64,000 nucleotides of DNA from Litoditis marina (Eukaryota > Nematoda > Chromadorea > Rhabditida > Rhabditidae): assembly GCA_964036275.1 (NCBI GenBank), contig CAXIWQ010000266.1, forward strand, positions 62,001 through 126,000, in the 5' to 3' direction. Shown here in pieces: positions 27,891 to 38,705 of the stretch (positions within the stretch are counted from its first letter, which is position 1; each line of letters starts with the position of its first letter). The notes below the pieces were generated by a model. It was not told the origin of the DNA. It saw only the letters and a list, made by a program, of their open reading frames with translations, and made no database searches. The position numbers and the translations under genes are program-made.

Positions 27891-29830
27891 AAGTCGATAA
27901 CCGCGATAATTTGTATTTTGTGGCTGTGCGCCACAGAATAGATGGTCGTATTAGGTTTTTGTAGCTGGGAGCAACAGATTTGATAGCCGTATGAACTTTT
28001 TTCTGTAGCTGCAAGGCAAAGAGTCGATAACCGCGTTATATCGTATTTTGTGGCTGTGTGCCACAGAATAGATACTTGTATTGGGTTTTTCTAGCTGGGA
28101 GCAACATACTTGATAGCCATATAAACTTTTTTCTGTAGCTGCACGGCAAAGAGTCAATAACCGCGTTAATTTGTCTTTTGTGGCTGTGCGCCACAGAATA
28201 TAAAGTCGTATTAGGTTTTTGTAGCTGGGAGCAACAGACTTGATAGCCGTATAAACTTTTTTCTGTAGCTGCAAGGCAAAGAGGTAATAACCGCGTTAAT
28301 TTGTCTTTTGTGGCTGTGCGCCACAGAATATAAAGTCGTATTAGGTTTTTGTAGTTGGAAGCAACAGACTTGATAGCCGTATGATTTTTTTTTGTAGCTG
28401 CAAGTCAAAATGTCAATAACCGCGTTAATTCGTCTTTGCGGCTGTGCGCCACAGAATAGATTGTCGTATCAGGTTTTTGTAGCTGGGAGCAACAGACTTG
28501 ATAGCCGTATGAACTTTTTTCTGTAGCTGCAAGGCAAAGAGGTAATAACCGCGTTAATTTGTCTTTTGTGGCTGTGCGCCACAGGATATAAAGTCGTATT
28601 AGGTTTGTGTAGCCATGAGCAACAGACTTGATAGCCGTATGAACTTTTCTCGGTAGCTGCAAGCCAACAAGTCGATAACCGCGATAATTTGTATTTTGTG
28701 GCTGTGCGCCACAGAATAGATGGTCGTATTAGGTTTTTGTAGCTGGGAGCAACAGATTTGATAGCCGTATGAACTTTTTTCTGTAGCTGCAAGGCAAAGA
28801 GGTAATAACCGCGTTAATTTGTCTTTTGTGGCTGTGCGCCACAGAATAGATTGTCGTATCAGGTTTTTGTAGCTGGGAGCAACAGACTTGATAGCCGTAT
28901 AAACTTTTCTCTGTAGCTGCAAGCCAACAAGTCGATAACCGCGATATTTCGTGTTTTGTGGCTGTGCGCCACAGAATAGATTGTCGTATTATGTTTCTGT
29001 AGTTGGAAGCAACAGACTTGATAGCCGTATGATTTTTTTTGTAGCTGCAAGTCAAAATGTCAATAACCGCGTTAATTCGTCTTTGCGGCTGTGCGCCACA
29101 GAATAGATTGTCGTATCAGGTTTTTGTAGCTGGGAGCAACAGACTTGATAGCCGTATGAACTTTTTTCTGTAGCTGCAAGGCAAAGAGGTAATAACCGCG
29201 TTAATTTGTCTTTTGTGGCTGTGCGCCACAGGATATAAAGTCGTATTAGGTTTTTGTAGCCATGAGCAACAGACTTGATAGCCGTATAAACTTTTTTCTG
29301 TAGCTGCAAGGCAAAGAGTCGATAACCGCGTTATATCGTATTTTGTGGCTGTGTGCCACAGAATAGATAGTTGTATTGGGTTTTTCTAGCTGGGAACAAC
29401 ATACTTGATAGCCATATAAACTTTTTTCTGTAGCTGCACGGCAAAGAGTCAATAACCGCGTTAATTTGTCTTTTGTGGCTGTGCGCCACAGAATATAAAG
29501 TCGTATTAGGTTTTTGTAGCTGGGAGCAACAGACTTGATAGCCGTATAAACTTTTTTTCTGTAGCTGCAAGGCAAAGAGGTAATAACCGCGTTAATTTGT
29601 CTTTTGTGGCTGTGCGCCACAGAATATAAAGTCGTATTAGGTTTTTGTAGCTGGGAGCAACAGATTTGATAGCCGTATGAAATGTTCTCTGTAACTGCAA
29701 GGCAAAGAGTCAATAACCGCGTTAATTTGTATTTTGTGGCTGTGCGCCACAGAATATAAAGTCGTATTATGTTTTTGTAGTTGGAAGCAACAGACTTGAT
29801 AGCCGTATGATTTTTTTTTGTAGCTGCAAG

Positions 29831-32609
29831 TCAAAATGTCAATAACCGCGTTAATTCGTCTTTGTGGCTGTGCGCCACAGAATAGATTGTCGTATTAGGT
29901 TTTTGTAGCTGGGAGCAACAGATTTGATAGCCGTATGAAATGTTCTCTGTAACTGCGAGGCAAAGAGTCAATAACCGCGTTAATTCGTCTTTTGTGGCTG
30001 TGCGCCACAGAATATATAGTCGTATTAGGTTTTTGTAGCTGGGAGCAACAGACTTGATAGCCGTATGAACTTTTCTCGGTAGCTGCAAGCCAACAAGTCG
30101 ATAACCGCGATAATTTGTATTTTGTGGCTGTGCGCCACAGAATAGATGGTCGTATTAGGTTTTTGTAGCTGGGAGCAACAGATTTGATAGCCGTATGAAC
30201 TTTTTTCTGTAGCTGCAAGGCAAAGAGGTAATAACCGCGTTAATTTGTCTTTTGTGGCTGTGCGCCACAGAATAGATTGTCGTATCAGGTTTTTGTAGCT
30301 GGGAGCAACAGACTTGATAGCCGTATAAACTTTTCTCTGTAGCTGCAAGCCAACAAGTCGATAACCGCGATATTTCGTGTTTTGTGGCTGTGCGCCACAG
30401 AATAGATTGTCGTATTATGTTTCTGTAGTTGGAAGCAACAGACTTGATAGCCGTATGATTTTTTTTGTAGCTGCAAGTCAAAATGTCAATAACCGCGTTA
30501 ATTCGTCTTTGTGGCTGTGCGCCACAGAATAGATTGTCGTATCAGGTTTTTGTAGCTGGGAGCAACAGACTTGATAGCCGTATGAACTTTTCTCTGTAGC
30601 TGCAAGCCAACAAGTCGATAACCGCGATAATTTGTATTTTGTGGCTGTGCGCCACAGAATAGATTGTCGTATTAGGTTTTTCTAGCTGGGAGCAACATAC
30701 TTGATAGCCATATAAACTTTTTTCTGTAGCTGCACGGCAAAGAGTCAATAACCGCGTTAATTTGTCTTTTGTGGCTGTGCGCCACAGAATATAAAGTCGT
30801 ATTAGGTTTCTGTAGCTGGGAGCAACAGACTTGATAGCCGTATAAACTTTTTTTCTGTAGCTGCAAGGCAAAGAGGTAATAACCGCGTTAATTTGTCTTT
30901 TGTGGCTGTGCGCCACAGAATATAAAGTCGTATTAGGTTTTTGTAGCTGGGAGCAACAGATTTGATAGCCGTATGAAATGTTCTCTGTAACTGCAAGGCA
31001 AAGAGTCAATAACCGCGTTAATTTGTATTTTGTGGCTGTGCGCCACAGAATATAAAGTCGTATTATGCTTTTGTAGTTGGAAGCAACAGACTTGATAGCC
31101 GTATGATTTTTTTTTGTAGCTGCAAGTCAAAATGTCAATAACCGCGTTAATTCGTCTTTGTGGCTGTGCGCCACAGAATAGATTGTCGTATTAGGTTTTT
31201 GTAGCTGGGAGCAACAGATTTGATAGCCGTATGAAATGTTCTCTGTAACTGCGAGGCAAAGAGTCAATAACCGCGTTAATTCGTCTATTGTGGCTGTGCG
31301 CCACAGAATATATAGTCGTATTAGGTTTTTGTAGCTGGGAGCAACAGACTTGATAGCCGTATGAACTTTTCTCGGTAGCTGCAAGCCAACAAGTCGATAA
31401 CCGCGATAATTTGTATTTTGTGGCTGTGCGCCACAGAATAGATGGTCGTATTAGGTTTTTGTAGCTGGGAGCAACAGATTTGATAGCCGTATGAACTTTT
31501 TTCTGTAGCTGCAAGGCAAAGAGGTAATAACCGCGTTAATTTGTCTTTTGTGGCTGTGCGCCACAGAATAGATTGTCGTATCAGGTTTTTGTAGCTGGGA
31601 GCAACAGACTTGATAGCCGTATAAACTTTTCTCTGTAGCTGCAAGCCAACAAGTCGATAACCGCGATATTTCGTGTTTTGTGGCTGTGCGCCACAGAATA
31701 GATTGTCGTATTATGTTTCTGTAGTTGGAAGCAACAGACTTGATAGCCGTATGATTTTTTTTGTAGCTGCAAGTCAAAATGTCAATAACCGCGTTAATTC
31801 GTCTTTGTGGCTGTGCGCCACAGAATAGATTGTCGTATCAGGTTTTTGTAGCTGGGAGCAACAGACTTGATAGCCGTATGAACTTTTCTCTGTAGCTGCA
31901 AGCCAACAAGTCGATAACCGCGATAATTTGTATTGTGTGGCTGTGCGCCACAGAATAGATTGTCGTATTAGGTTTTTCTAGCTGGGAGCAACATACTTGA
32001 TAGCCATATAAACTTTTTTCTGTAGCTGCACGGCAAAGAGTCAATAACCGCGTTAATTTGTCTTTTGTGGCTGTGCGCCACAGAATATAAAGTCGTATTA
32101 GGTTTTTGTAGCTGGGAGCAACAGACTTGATAGCCGTATAAACTTTTTTTCTGTAGCTGCAAGGCAAAGAGGTAATAACCGCGTTAATTTGTCTTTTGTG
32201 GCTGTGCGCCACAGAATATAAAGTCGTATTAGGTTTTTGTAGCTGGGAGCAACAGATTTGATAGCCGTATGAAATGTTCTCTGTAACTGCAAGGCAAAGA
32301 GTCAATAACCGCGTTCATTTGTATTTTGTGGCTGTGCGCCACAGAATATAAAGTCGTATTATGTTTTTGTAGTTGGAAGCAACAGACTTGATAGCCGTAT
32401 GATTTTTTTTTGTAGCTGCAAGTCAAAATGTCAATAACCGCGTTAATTCGTCTTTGTGGCTGTGCGCCACAGAATATATTGTCGTATTAGGTTTTTGTAG
32501 CTGGGAGCAACAGATTTGATAGCCGTATAAAATGTTCTCTGTAACTGCGAGGCAAAGAGTCAATAACCGCGTTAATTCGTCTTTTGTGGCTGTGCGCCAC
32601 AGAATATAT
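29831..32609. repeat. Higher-order repeat, period 1296 bp, at the insertion edge
   Basis: A ten-monomer block starting near 29831 is repeated from 31127 to 32423 at a constant offset of 1296 bp. The second copy and the monomers after it reappear to the right of the 6.1-kb insertion at an offset of 8174 bp (for example 31321 and 39495), so this stretch exists on both sides of the insertion. Confidence 0.8.
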
Positions 32610-32621
32610 TAACAACAATAT

Positions 32622-34170
32622 CTATTGTCCACGAGGAGGTCTACGAGCCGCAAAACGTCCACCGCGAAAACCACGAATAGTTGATTGTCCACGACCATTA
32701 CCACTTGATTTTGCTTGAATAGGAGTAGGTGCAGTATTCTTTCTTTTATTCGTATGTCCAACGCCGTTGATATGATTGGCTTTGGAAATAGCAGCTTTCG
32801 CTCGCAGTTCATCCATAGTAATACCTCTTTCTGCACATGCGGTAGCCAGAGACAATTTCTAAAACAGTTTCAAATTATAACATTATTATAACCTATATGG
32901 ATACGAACAAAAAATTTGCTATACATGTTTATTAAATACTATAATATATATGTATTATATCAAAACATTAGAATATACATAAGATTAATAATAAATTGTA
33001 TACGTACACTATACATACCAGTTCTAGACAACCTTTTAAATTAAATGTAAACGTACGTTTCTTCCATATACTAGTTCCTCTCCTTCTAGAACACCTCGAT
33101 TTACACGAATCAGCTCAGTATGATAGTTCGGGTCCTGTTGTCTCTTCAGCTGCTCTTCTGCTATTATGATTCGCTTCATCTCCATAGCCAGATAATATAC
33201 TTCATTTTGATTCTTCGTCATACATAGACCGATAGCAAGCGGATATCCTATAAAATATAACGAATTAATACAGTATATTGTGATCATAGTGATACTTGCA
33301 CATAGTATCTACCTATTACTAGCAAATAAGGCCTTAATTTTCCTATACACCTCACCTTTCTGATGTCTACTATTGTATTCACTGATCCTTTTCTGAACCG
33401 AAGACCCCAATAGAGCTACATACGACTTATGACGAAATTGCACCTAAAAAAGTAACTGTTATACATTCGTTTAGTCTTACTATCATACTATCCATCTATT
33501 ATTGCTATACGAAGGTTATGAACTTACATTCAATACGCCGAAGCGTTGATCACGGAGATGACGCCACTTGATCGATATAAGATCTTGCACCGGTACACAT
33601 TCAGTAGGATCGATAGGAATTCTGGCGAATAATTCAGCGATACATGACTGAACTTCTCGTCCAACAACAATCGGCAAGTTTACAATCTAAACATATAGTA
33701 CATATTCATGTTTACAACATTTAGTTATTGATTGATAATGATAACTCTGGACAGAACTTATAAATTATATAAACTTATAGCTGACGATAGCATCTAATAT
33801 TCAAAATTCAGTTTACATACTTAACATATAATAACTTCATCCCATATTTGAAATAACTTTATTTCCAATATATAATTAAGAAATTAAGACTAACCGTCAA
33901 CCATCCAACGCAAGTTTGTTGCCGCAACACTTCAATTTCTTTAGTCATGTCCGCCATCTTCTTTTCCGTATTTCGCATAGTGCTTTTCATATGAGCAATT
34001 GCATCCTGCTGCGCTTTTAGTGCAGAATGAACTAGTAGGAATTTTTCGTGACTCTCCAATATTGCAATAGCTGGATCATTAGGGTCAAATATAGTACCAC
34101 GATCAATAGTAACCCCAGTCATATCCACGTCAACGTCGATAGGTTCATCATCATCAACATTAACAGACAT
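32622..34170 (-). CDS. Five-exon gene of unknown function, coiled coil plus RG-rich tail (316 aa)
   Basis: I do not recognise this protein. Five exons with consensus splice sites join into one frame: 34170-33895 (donor GTTAGT), 33686-33528 (GTAAGT), 33443-33356 (GTGAGG), 33247-33057 (GTACGT) and 32858-32622 ending in TAG. All phases agree. The predicted protein has an acidic start (DDDEPIDVDVD, residues 6-16), a heptad-rich helical stretch likely to form a coiled coil (about 39-86), a middle region without a visible motif, and a basic tail of the last 28 residues with RGQ, RGFRGGRF and RRPPRGQ, typical of RNA- or DNA-binding RG boxes. The start is the first ATG of the acidic segment. Introns are 60-210 bp. 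The stop sits 12 bp from the edge of the mobile insertion and the gene is divergent from the retroelement ORF, so it is probably cargo or an accessory gene. A nucleic-acid chaperone role like a retroelement ORF1 is only a guess. Confidence 0.7.
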
Positions 34171-35544
34171 ACTGAAATTATTATTACGTTTAAAGATAAA
34201 TAATACGTTAAGTTTGGTAAAGGTCGTGTCTTTAGAAATAGATTACATGTGCATTCACCTTCTTTGTCATCATCGGTCTAAATCGATAAATTAGTAGGTC
34301 GGTAGATCCCAATACACGCCATATACAGTAGTCATTGGCTAGTAATATATTATATATTTTTCAAATTTCTTTTCATTTCTTTTATCAATTAACATAAGCA
34401 TAGGATTTTGATTATGTTCTATTTTAGACATACACTCTTTTAACAATACATGCTGTCTACAGAAATAACACAGTACACTCATTTCATCCTAGGTCTATCG
34501 ATCTTATGTACCATTGGGGCACGCGTATGATGTGACTAGTTTCTATTTATATTACCTAGCTATCTCTATATAAGTATCAATTTATTACATAGTGTACATA
34601 CTAAGTAAATAGTATATATCACACGAGTCACGACTAAGTACTGACTCAAGCTAATGGTTGCCTAAGAGCCCATGTGTGATATTTACTATTAATATTTACT
34701 ATCGATATAATTTCAATCCCCTTTTACCCTATAGCAAATAATATGTTGACACACTGGTGGTATGTATTTATACAAACTCTGGTAATGGTTGCCTAAGAGC
34801 CCATTCATGAGTGAGTTAACATGTAACATAACATACCAACATACACTTCTTCTTTATACAAGGGTTATAAGTAGATATAGACAAGATGGTGTATTACACA
34901 CGAGTGATGTACATGTACTCATTCAACTAATGGTTGCCTAAGAGCCCATGTGTGCTAATACACTGAATAATATGTCACTTTGTATAGTTAAACATTTTCT
35001 AAAACTGAAATATTATAGGTTTATGGTTTATATTTTCATAACCTAGATTTCCTTCTACTTCTCCCACTCATGTCATTTGTCTCCAATATAACTACATAGA
35101 AATTAATAAAAAATTCAAACCTTTTTACAGTTAATCATTTCCATTATATTTAGTTAATATAAATCTTATGAGTACCTATACTCATACAATTGGACTGTTA
35201 TTATTGCACCTTTAATATTTTTATTCTTTACTATACGTCCACCTTTACAAACGTACTGAACAACCTTTTTCCTGTTTACGAGAAGATCCCCAACATAAAT
35301 TCCCTCGGTGTTATTTTACATGATCCTTATTTAACCTAAGCTAAGTGATACAAACATACTATCAATCCTTCTCTATATTTAAGGTTCATTTAACTAACTC
35401 TTTAATATTTCGAGAGATCTTGCCAACGTGATGGAACATCCACTAGTAGTTTTCACTTGGTAATGCTCTCCACCACATGATAGGTTCTCCGCACCTCGGT
35501 TACGATAAGTTTCCGGAAACTACTACTGACTGGGAGATGCATAG
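34171..35544. promoter_or_regulatory. Divergent intergenic region of the insertion
   Basis: This 1.4-kb AT-rich stretch lies between the start of the minus-strand five-exon gene and the open frame of the plus-strand retroelement ORF, so promoters for both should lie here. No confident TATA box could be singled out in such AT-rich sequence. The only striking content is a 22-nt motif present three times (34652, 34783, 34928). No other gene is seen. Confidence 0.4.
34618..34957. repeat. Three copies of a foldable 22-nt core motif
   Basis: An identical 22-nt core, beginning TAATGGTTGCC and ending AAGAGCCCAT, occurs at 34652-34673, 34783-34804 and 34928-34949. In copies 1 and 3 the core is enclosed by CACAC upstream and GTGTG downstream, and is preceded by a small hairpin (GAGTCA...TGACTC in copy 1, GAGT...ACTC in copy 3). 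Copy 2 has a different hairpin (TGTAT...ATACA) at the equivalent place. The core is invariant while the neighbouring stems change sequence but still pair, which suggests a structured RNA or a protein-binding site. Confidence 0.6.
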
Positions 35545-38420
35545 GCCTGCCTCTCCCTGGAGTTAAGGCCTACTAACACACACACAACACAACCATTAAA
35601 CACGTCTGATTCCTGGTACAGTTCAATAACTGTGAGCGGGAATAGAAAACTCATATCTCCTATACTTTTCTCTAATGAAGAGGGTGTAAGGTGTGAACGG
35701 AGCAACTGTAGAATTTGTCCATTAATTAATTTCAAACCTCACAGTACATGTACTGTGACCAATAATATATATAAAACCAATAAACCAATAGGAGTTAATT
35801 GCAACACTAAGAATGTTATATACATGATAACCTGCAATACATGTCATATACAATACATAGGTGAAACTACACAAAATTTGAGAAACAGAATGAACCAACA
35901 TCTACTGTCATTCAAAAAAGCTAACCTTAACACATTCATATCTAAACATTTTGTAGAATGTAAACATGATCCATCCAAAATAAGTATCGATATACTGGAC
36001 CACACTACGTCAATCGATACTACAACCAACAAAGTATTACTACGAGAGAAAGAATTACATTGGATCAAGGTAATGTTGAGCTGCTTTCCTTTAGGATTAA
36101 ATGACCAAATTAAAGGTTTTGGTAACATTACTAACTTTGCCAATCCCCTTGCCAAAAAATCTCACCCATATTTTGTAATGGCAACACCATTACGTAAGAA
36201 AAGCCATGGCAAAAAACGAAGATCACGCAAACATCAGAGAGATCATAGATCCACCGAGCAATTGATCAATATCGTTAAAGACTACAATGGTAAGGAAATA
36301 TATTTACTACTAAGAACACTCACAAATATGGAGAAAAATAATCTTACTAGCTTTGCCTTTACCACTAATTTTGAAAATGAAAGCTTCAGCACTAAATACA
36401 AAGTTTTTTGTCTCATAAGCAATCACTTTTGGGATACAAAAAAGATGGTAGATAGAACACCTATATTCACTTTGAAGATCAATTTTACCTCAAAAGCCTT
36501 GGAAAATTTGCACTTACCTAGTCTTATAAATAGTTCCAAAATGCGCAAGTTGCTCACTGACTTCTCTTCATGTAACAACGCATTTATCAGAACTGTTTAT
36601 ACATACAACCCACCAGTTTCAACCAGGATCTTCAATTATAATGAATTTTTGAGAAATCTTACTTCAGAACAGAAGAAGTACATTCTCTCAGAACAATACC
36701 AATGTATTTGCTCAACATATCCAAACTTCGTCGACGTAACACATAAGCATATATGTACGGGTGATCTTAGAATCATAACTAACCCACGTATACGTAAACT
36801 GTTATCTATGGGAACCAAATTCCGTACACACAATAAAATCTCCAATAATGAACTTCGACATATTGTTGAGACAGCGAAAGGGACAATAATAAACGGGTTA
36901 AAAACTAAATTCAGACTGAACGATATACAACAAACACTATTTGAATCACTATTTGATAACGAAGTCCTCAGAAAAGTTGATAAACGTCTGCTCATTTCTA
37001 ATTCTAACACTGAACTCTTCTACATAACCAATGAAGATCAACTTTCGATAGATAAACTCAAACGTGAGTTCATCATAACGTGTGTTGACAAAGCTTCCAG
37101 CAACTATTCCATCATTTGTCCTAAATTTTATATTCAGCAAATGGATTTAGAAATGAACAGAAGTTCAGCCTCTTCATCTACATATGTCATAACAGACATT
37201 TCAACTCTAGATGTAACAAAAAGACACACATCGATTCTCAAATCTCTGAGTATCAAAATAGATGACACTAGCTCCTTACCACAGATATATGGCATACCAA
37301 AAATGCACAAAAACCCCACTAAGTTCAGATATATTAGTGGTGCTAAACACAGTAGTTTAAAACCATTATGTCTTACATTACAAATTATATTAAAACATAT
37401 TAAAACACACTTCAAAAATATGTGCAATGTCATATACGAGAGAACTGGGGTCAAACATTTCTGGGCTATTGATAACAGCATAACTGTCGTAGACGATATG
37501 GCAAGATTGAATCCAGATAGGGATACTAGAATATACTCAGCAGATTTCACAAGTTTATTCACTAACCTACCCCACAACGTGATCAAATCGAATATGATGG
37601 GATTACTACAATTAGTTATGAGAAATTATAATTATATAAACATCAAGGATAACTCGTGCAGTTATTCTGCAAATAACAACAGTAAAGGATTACATTTTAC
37701 AATCAATGAAGTATTCTATATGATTTGTTCATTACTAGATAATAGCTACATTACATATAACGGTGATATATACCAGCAGAAATTAGGTATTCCACAAGGA
37801 GCTAATTGTTCACCACAAATAGCAGATTTGACACTTTCCTTTATGGAATATAAATTTATGAAGAATATGGTCTCCAATCATGGAAGGCATGTAGCCATTA
37901 AATTCAATAATAGTTACAGATATATAGATGATGTGTTACACGTGTCAAAATACTGTGAAGAGTTCAAAAATAACATTCACAATATTTACGATCCCGCACT
38001 TAATCTTGAACCGACAGCAGATGTCAAACTAAACTGTGACTTCTTAGATTTATATCTAGAAGTAAAAACAAATACACTCCATACTTCTTTATTCAATAAA
38101 CTGATCTATACAACTTTACAGTATTACGTTATCCACATTTTGATTCCAATATAGATACTAAAGCTGGTCTTAATACAATAACTGGAGAACTGACCCGATT
38201 TGCTAGAGTTTGCTGTGAATATAATGATTTTGAGGATCGTGTTTTACAATTGGTCAGTTTTTACCTTTGTAACAAATGGCCTATAACAATGACTACAAAC
38301 CGAATTTTCCGTGTCCTAAATAACTCTTCGTACATCAGACATAAATTTGGATTGAATAAAACTTTACCATTCTCGCTATTTCAAAGAATTAATAAACTGC
38401 AAAAGAATAGGATACTGTAG
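35545..38420 (+). CDS. Penelope-like retroelement polyprotein: N-terminal GIY-YIG nuclease plus reverse transcriptase, frameshifted
   Basis: This would copy element RNA at a nicked chromosomal target. Numbering from the GTG at 35632: C21-x4-C26-x2-C29 zinc-binding-like motif; GIY-YIG nuclease with VIYMI (62-66), QYIGET (74-79), R84, and a probable catalytic glutamate at E141 (ELHWI); a very basic linker (188-207); VDKASSN (485-491), matching the Penelope-like DK motif; RT motif LPQIYGIPKMHK (549-560); motif A around D638 (SADFTSLFTNLP); motif B GIPQGANCSP (719-728); motif C YIDD (764-767); then FLDLYLE. The frame ends at 38154, but the thumb region (YPHFDSN, then GELTRFARVCCEY) continues in another frame from about 38100 to the TAG at 38418-38420, so one frameshift separates them. 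No in-frame ATG exists between the upstream stop (35542) and the nuclease, so the true start is missing or lies in an unseen exon. The nuclease-first order places it with the Hydra/Naiad/Chlamys-type Penelope-like elements; EN-last Penelopes are excluded. Confidence 0.9.
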
Positions 38421-38705
38421 CATAGCCTTGTAGATAAAACCACAGTTCAAGGAACAACAGTTTTTGCTGTAACGGCGTATCATTATTTATCAACAATTTT
38501 GCTCAAGGACTTATTATTTGGCTTGTATTTTTCTAAAAAATACAATTTGTAGGATTTAGTGGTGGATCATCTACTGATGAGGGCAGTCCACCGGCGTCTG
38601 GATTAATGCCCGAAACGCCATAGGTAACCGTGTTTGCTAGAGCGAACTAAATTTATATTAGCGAAATAAAATTTGATTTATCATATAATTTTCTTAGTAA
38701 ATATA
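38421..38705 (+). other. 3' tail of the Penelope-like element
   Basis: This is non-coding sequence after the ORF, up to the point where the satellite resumes. It contains the hammerhead-like core (38569-38619) and ends in AT-rich DNA without a poly(A) tract. Nothing else is recognised. Confidence 0.6.
38569..38619 (+). ncRNA. Hammerhead-ribozyme-like core motif
   Basis: The conserved hammerhead core CTGATGA (38574-38580) is followed by a clean helix II: GGGC (38581-38584) pairs with GCCC (38608-38611), extended by AGTCCA/TGGATT. Next come GAA (38612-38614) and A15.1 (38615). Hammerhead motifs are established parts of Penelope-like elements. Helices I and III do not form in the usual order with the immediately adjacent sequence. 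However, GGCGT-C (38593-38598), inside the helix II loop, can pair with ACGCC (38615-38619), and TGGAT (38599-38603) with ATCTA (38569-38573). That would give all three helices in a non-standard order. Activity is unproven; it may be half of a dimeric or decayed ribozyme. Confidence 0.5.

Larger units (their letters stand above)
1..32609. repeat. Tandem satellite array, left block (about 130-bp monomer)
   Basis: About 250 head-to-tail copies of a 129-131 bp unit fill this block without interruption. Each unit carries a near-invariant 17-nt hairpin (TGTGGC, five-base loop, GCCACA), a segment reading GTAGCTGGGAGCAACA, a segment TTGATAGCCGTAT and a T-rich run before CTGTAGCTGCA. Variants differ at fixed positions (for example GAATAGATTGTCG versus GAATATAAAGTCG, or CAAGCCAACAAG versus CAAGGCAAAGAG) and are reused in long ordered patterns, so the array has higher-order structure. 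The unit length is not a multiple of three, so open frames on the minus strand drift through all frames and stop after two or three units. There is no sign of coding selection. A centromeric or pericentromeric role is possible but not shown. Confidence 0.97.
32610..38705 (+). mobile_element. Penelope-like element insertion, 6.1 kb, in the satellite
   Basis: Unique DNA of 6096 bp interrupts a satellite monomer. The left flank ends GCCACAGAATATAT and the right flank resumes ATATAGTCGTATTAGG. Uninterrupted versions of the same monomer, GAATATATAGTCG, exist at about 40780, 16265 and 18083. The flanks overlap by ATAT, a possible 4-bp target-site duplication (606-609 and 38706-38709 in the local series), although AT-rich microhomology cannot be ruled out. 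The insertion contains a minus-strand five-exon gene whose stop codon lies only 12 bp inside the left edge, a plus-strand GIY-YIG/reverse-transcriptase ORF and a hammerhead-like motif near the right edge. No terminal inverted repeats, LTRs or poly(A) tail are evident. I infer one composite Penelope-like element, but two nested elements remain possible. Confidence 0.75.

Noticed and set aside
44..32426. Hundreds of minus-strand open frames of 60-190 codons in the satellite
   Set aside because: They repeat every monomer, drift through all three frames and encode the same back-translated satellite words; they are by-products of a stop-poor repeat.
1..32609. CENP-B-box-like motif in the monomer
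   Set aside because: TTTCGTAGCTGGGAGC shares only a few of the essential positions; not enough to claim a CENP-B box.
1..32609. CRISPR array
   Set aside because: There are no unique spacers; the whole unit repeats, and the context is eukaryotic.
35523..37586. Minus-strand frames overlapping the retroelement ORF
   Set aside because: They are shadows of the plus-strand coding sequence, which has all the conserved motifs.
38098..38104. Programmed -1 frameshift in the RT ORF
   Set aside because: AATAAACTG is not a canonical slippery heptamer and the shift lies inside a conserved domain; a disabling indel or base error is simpler.
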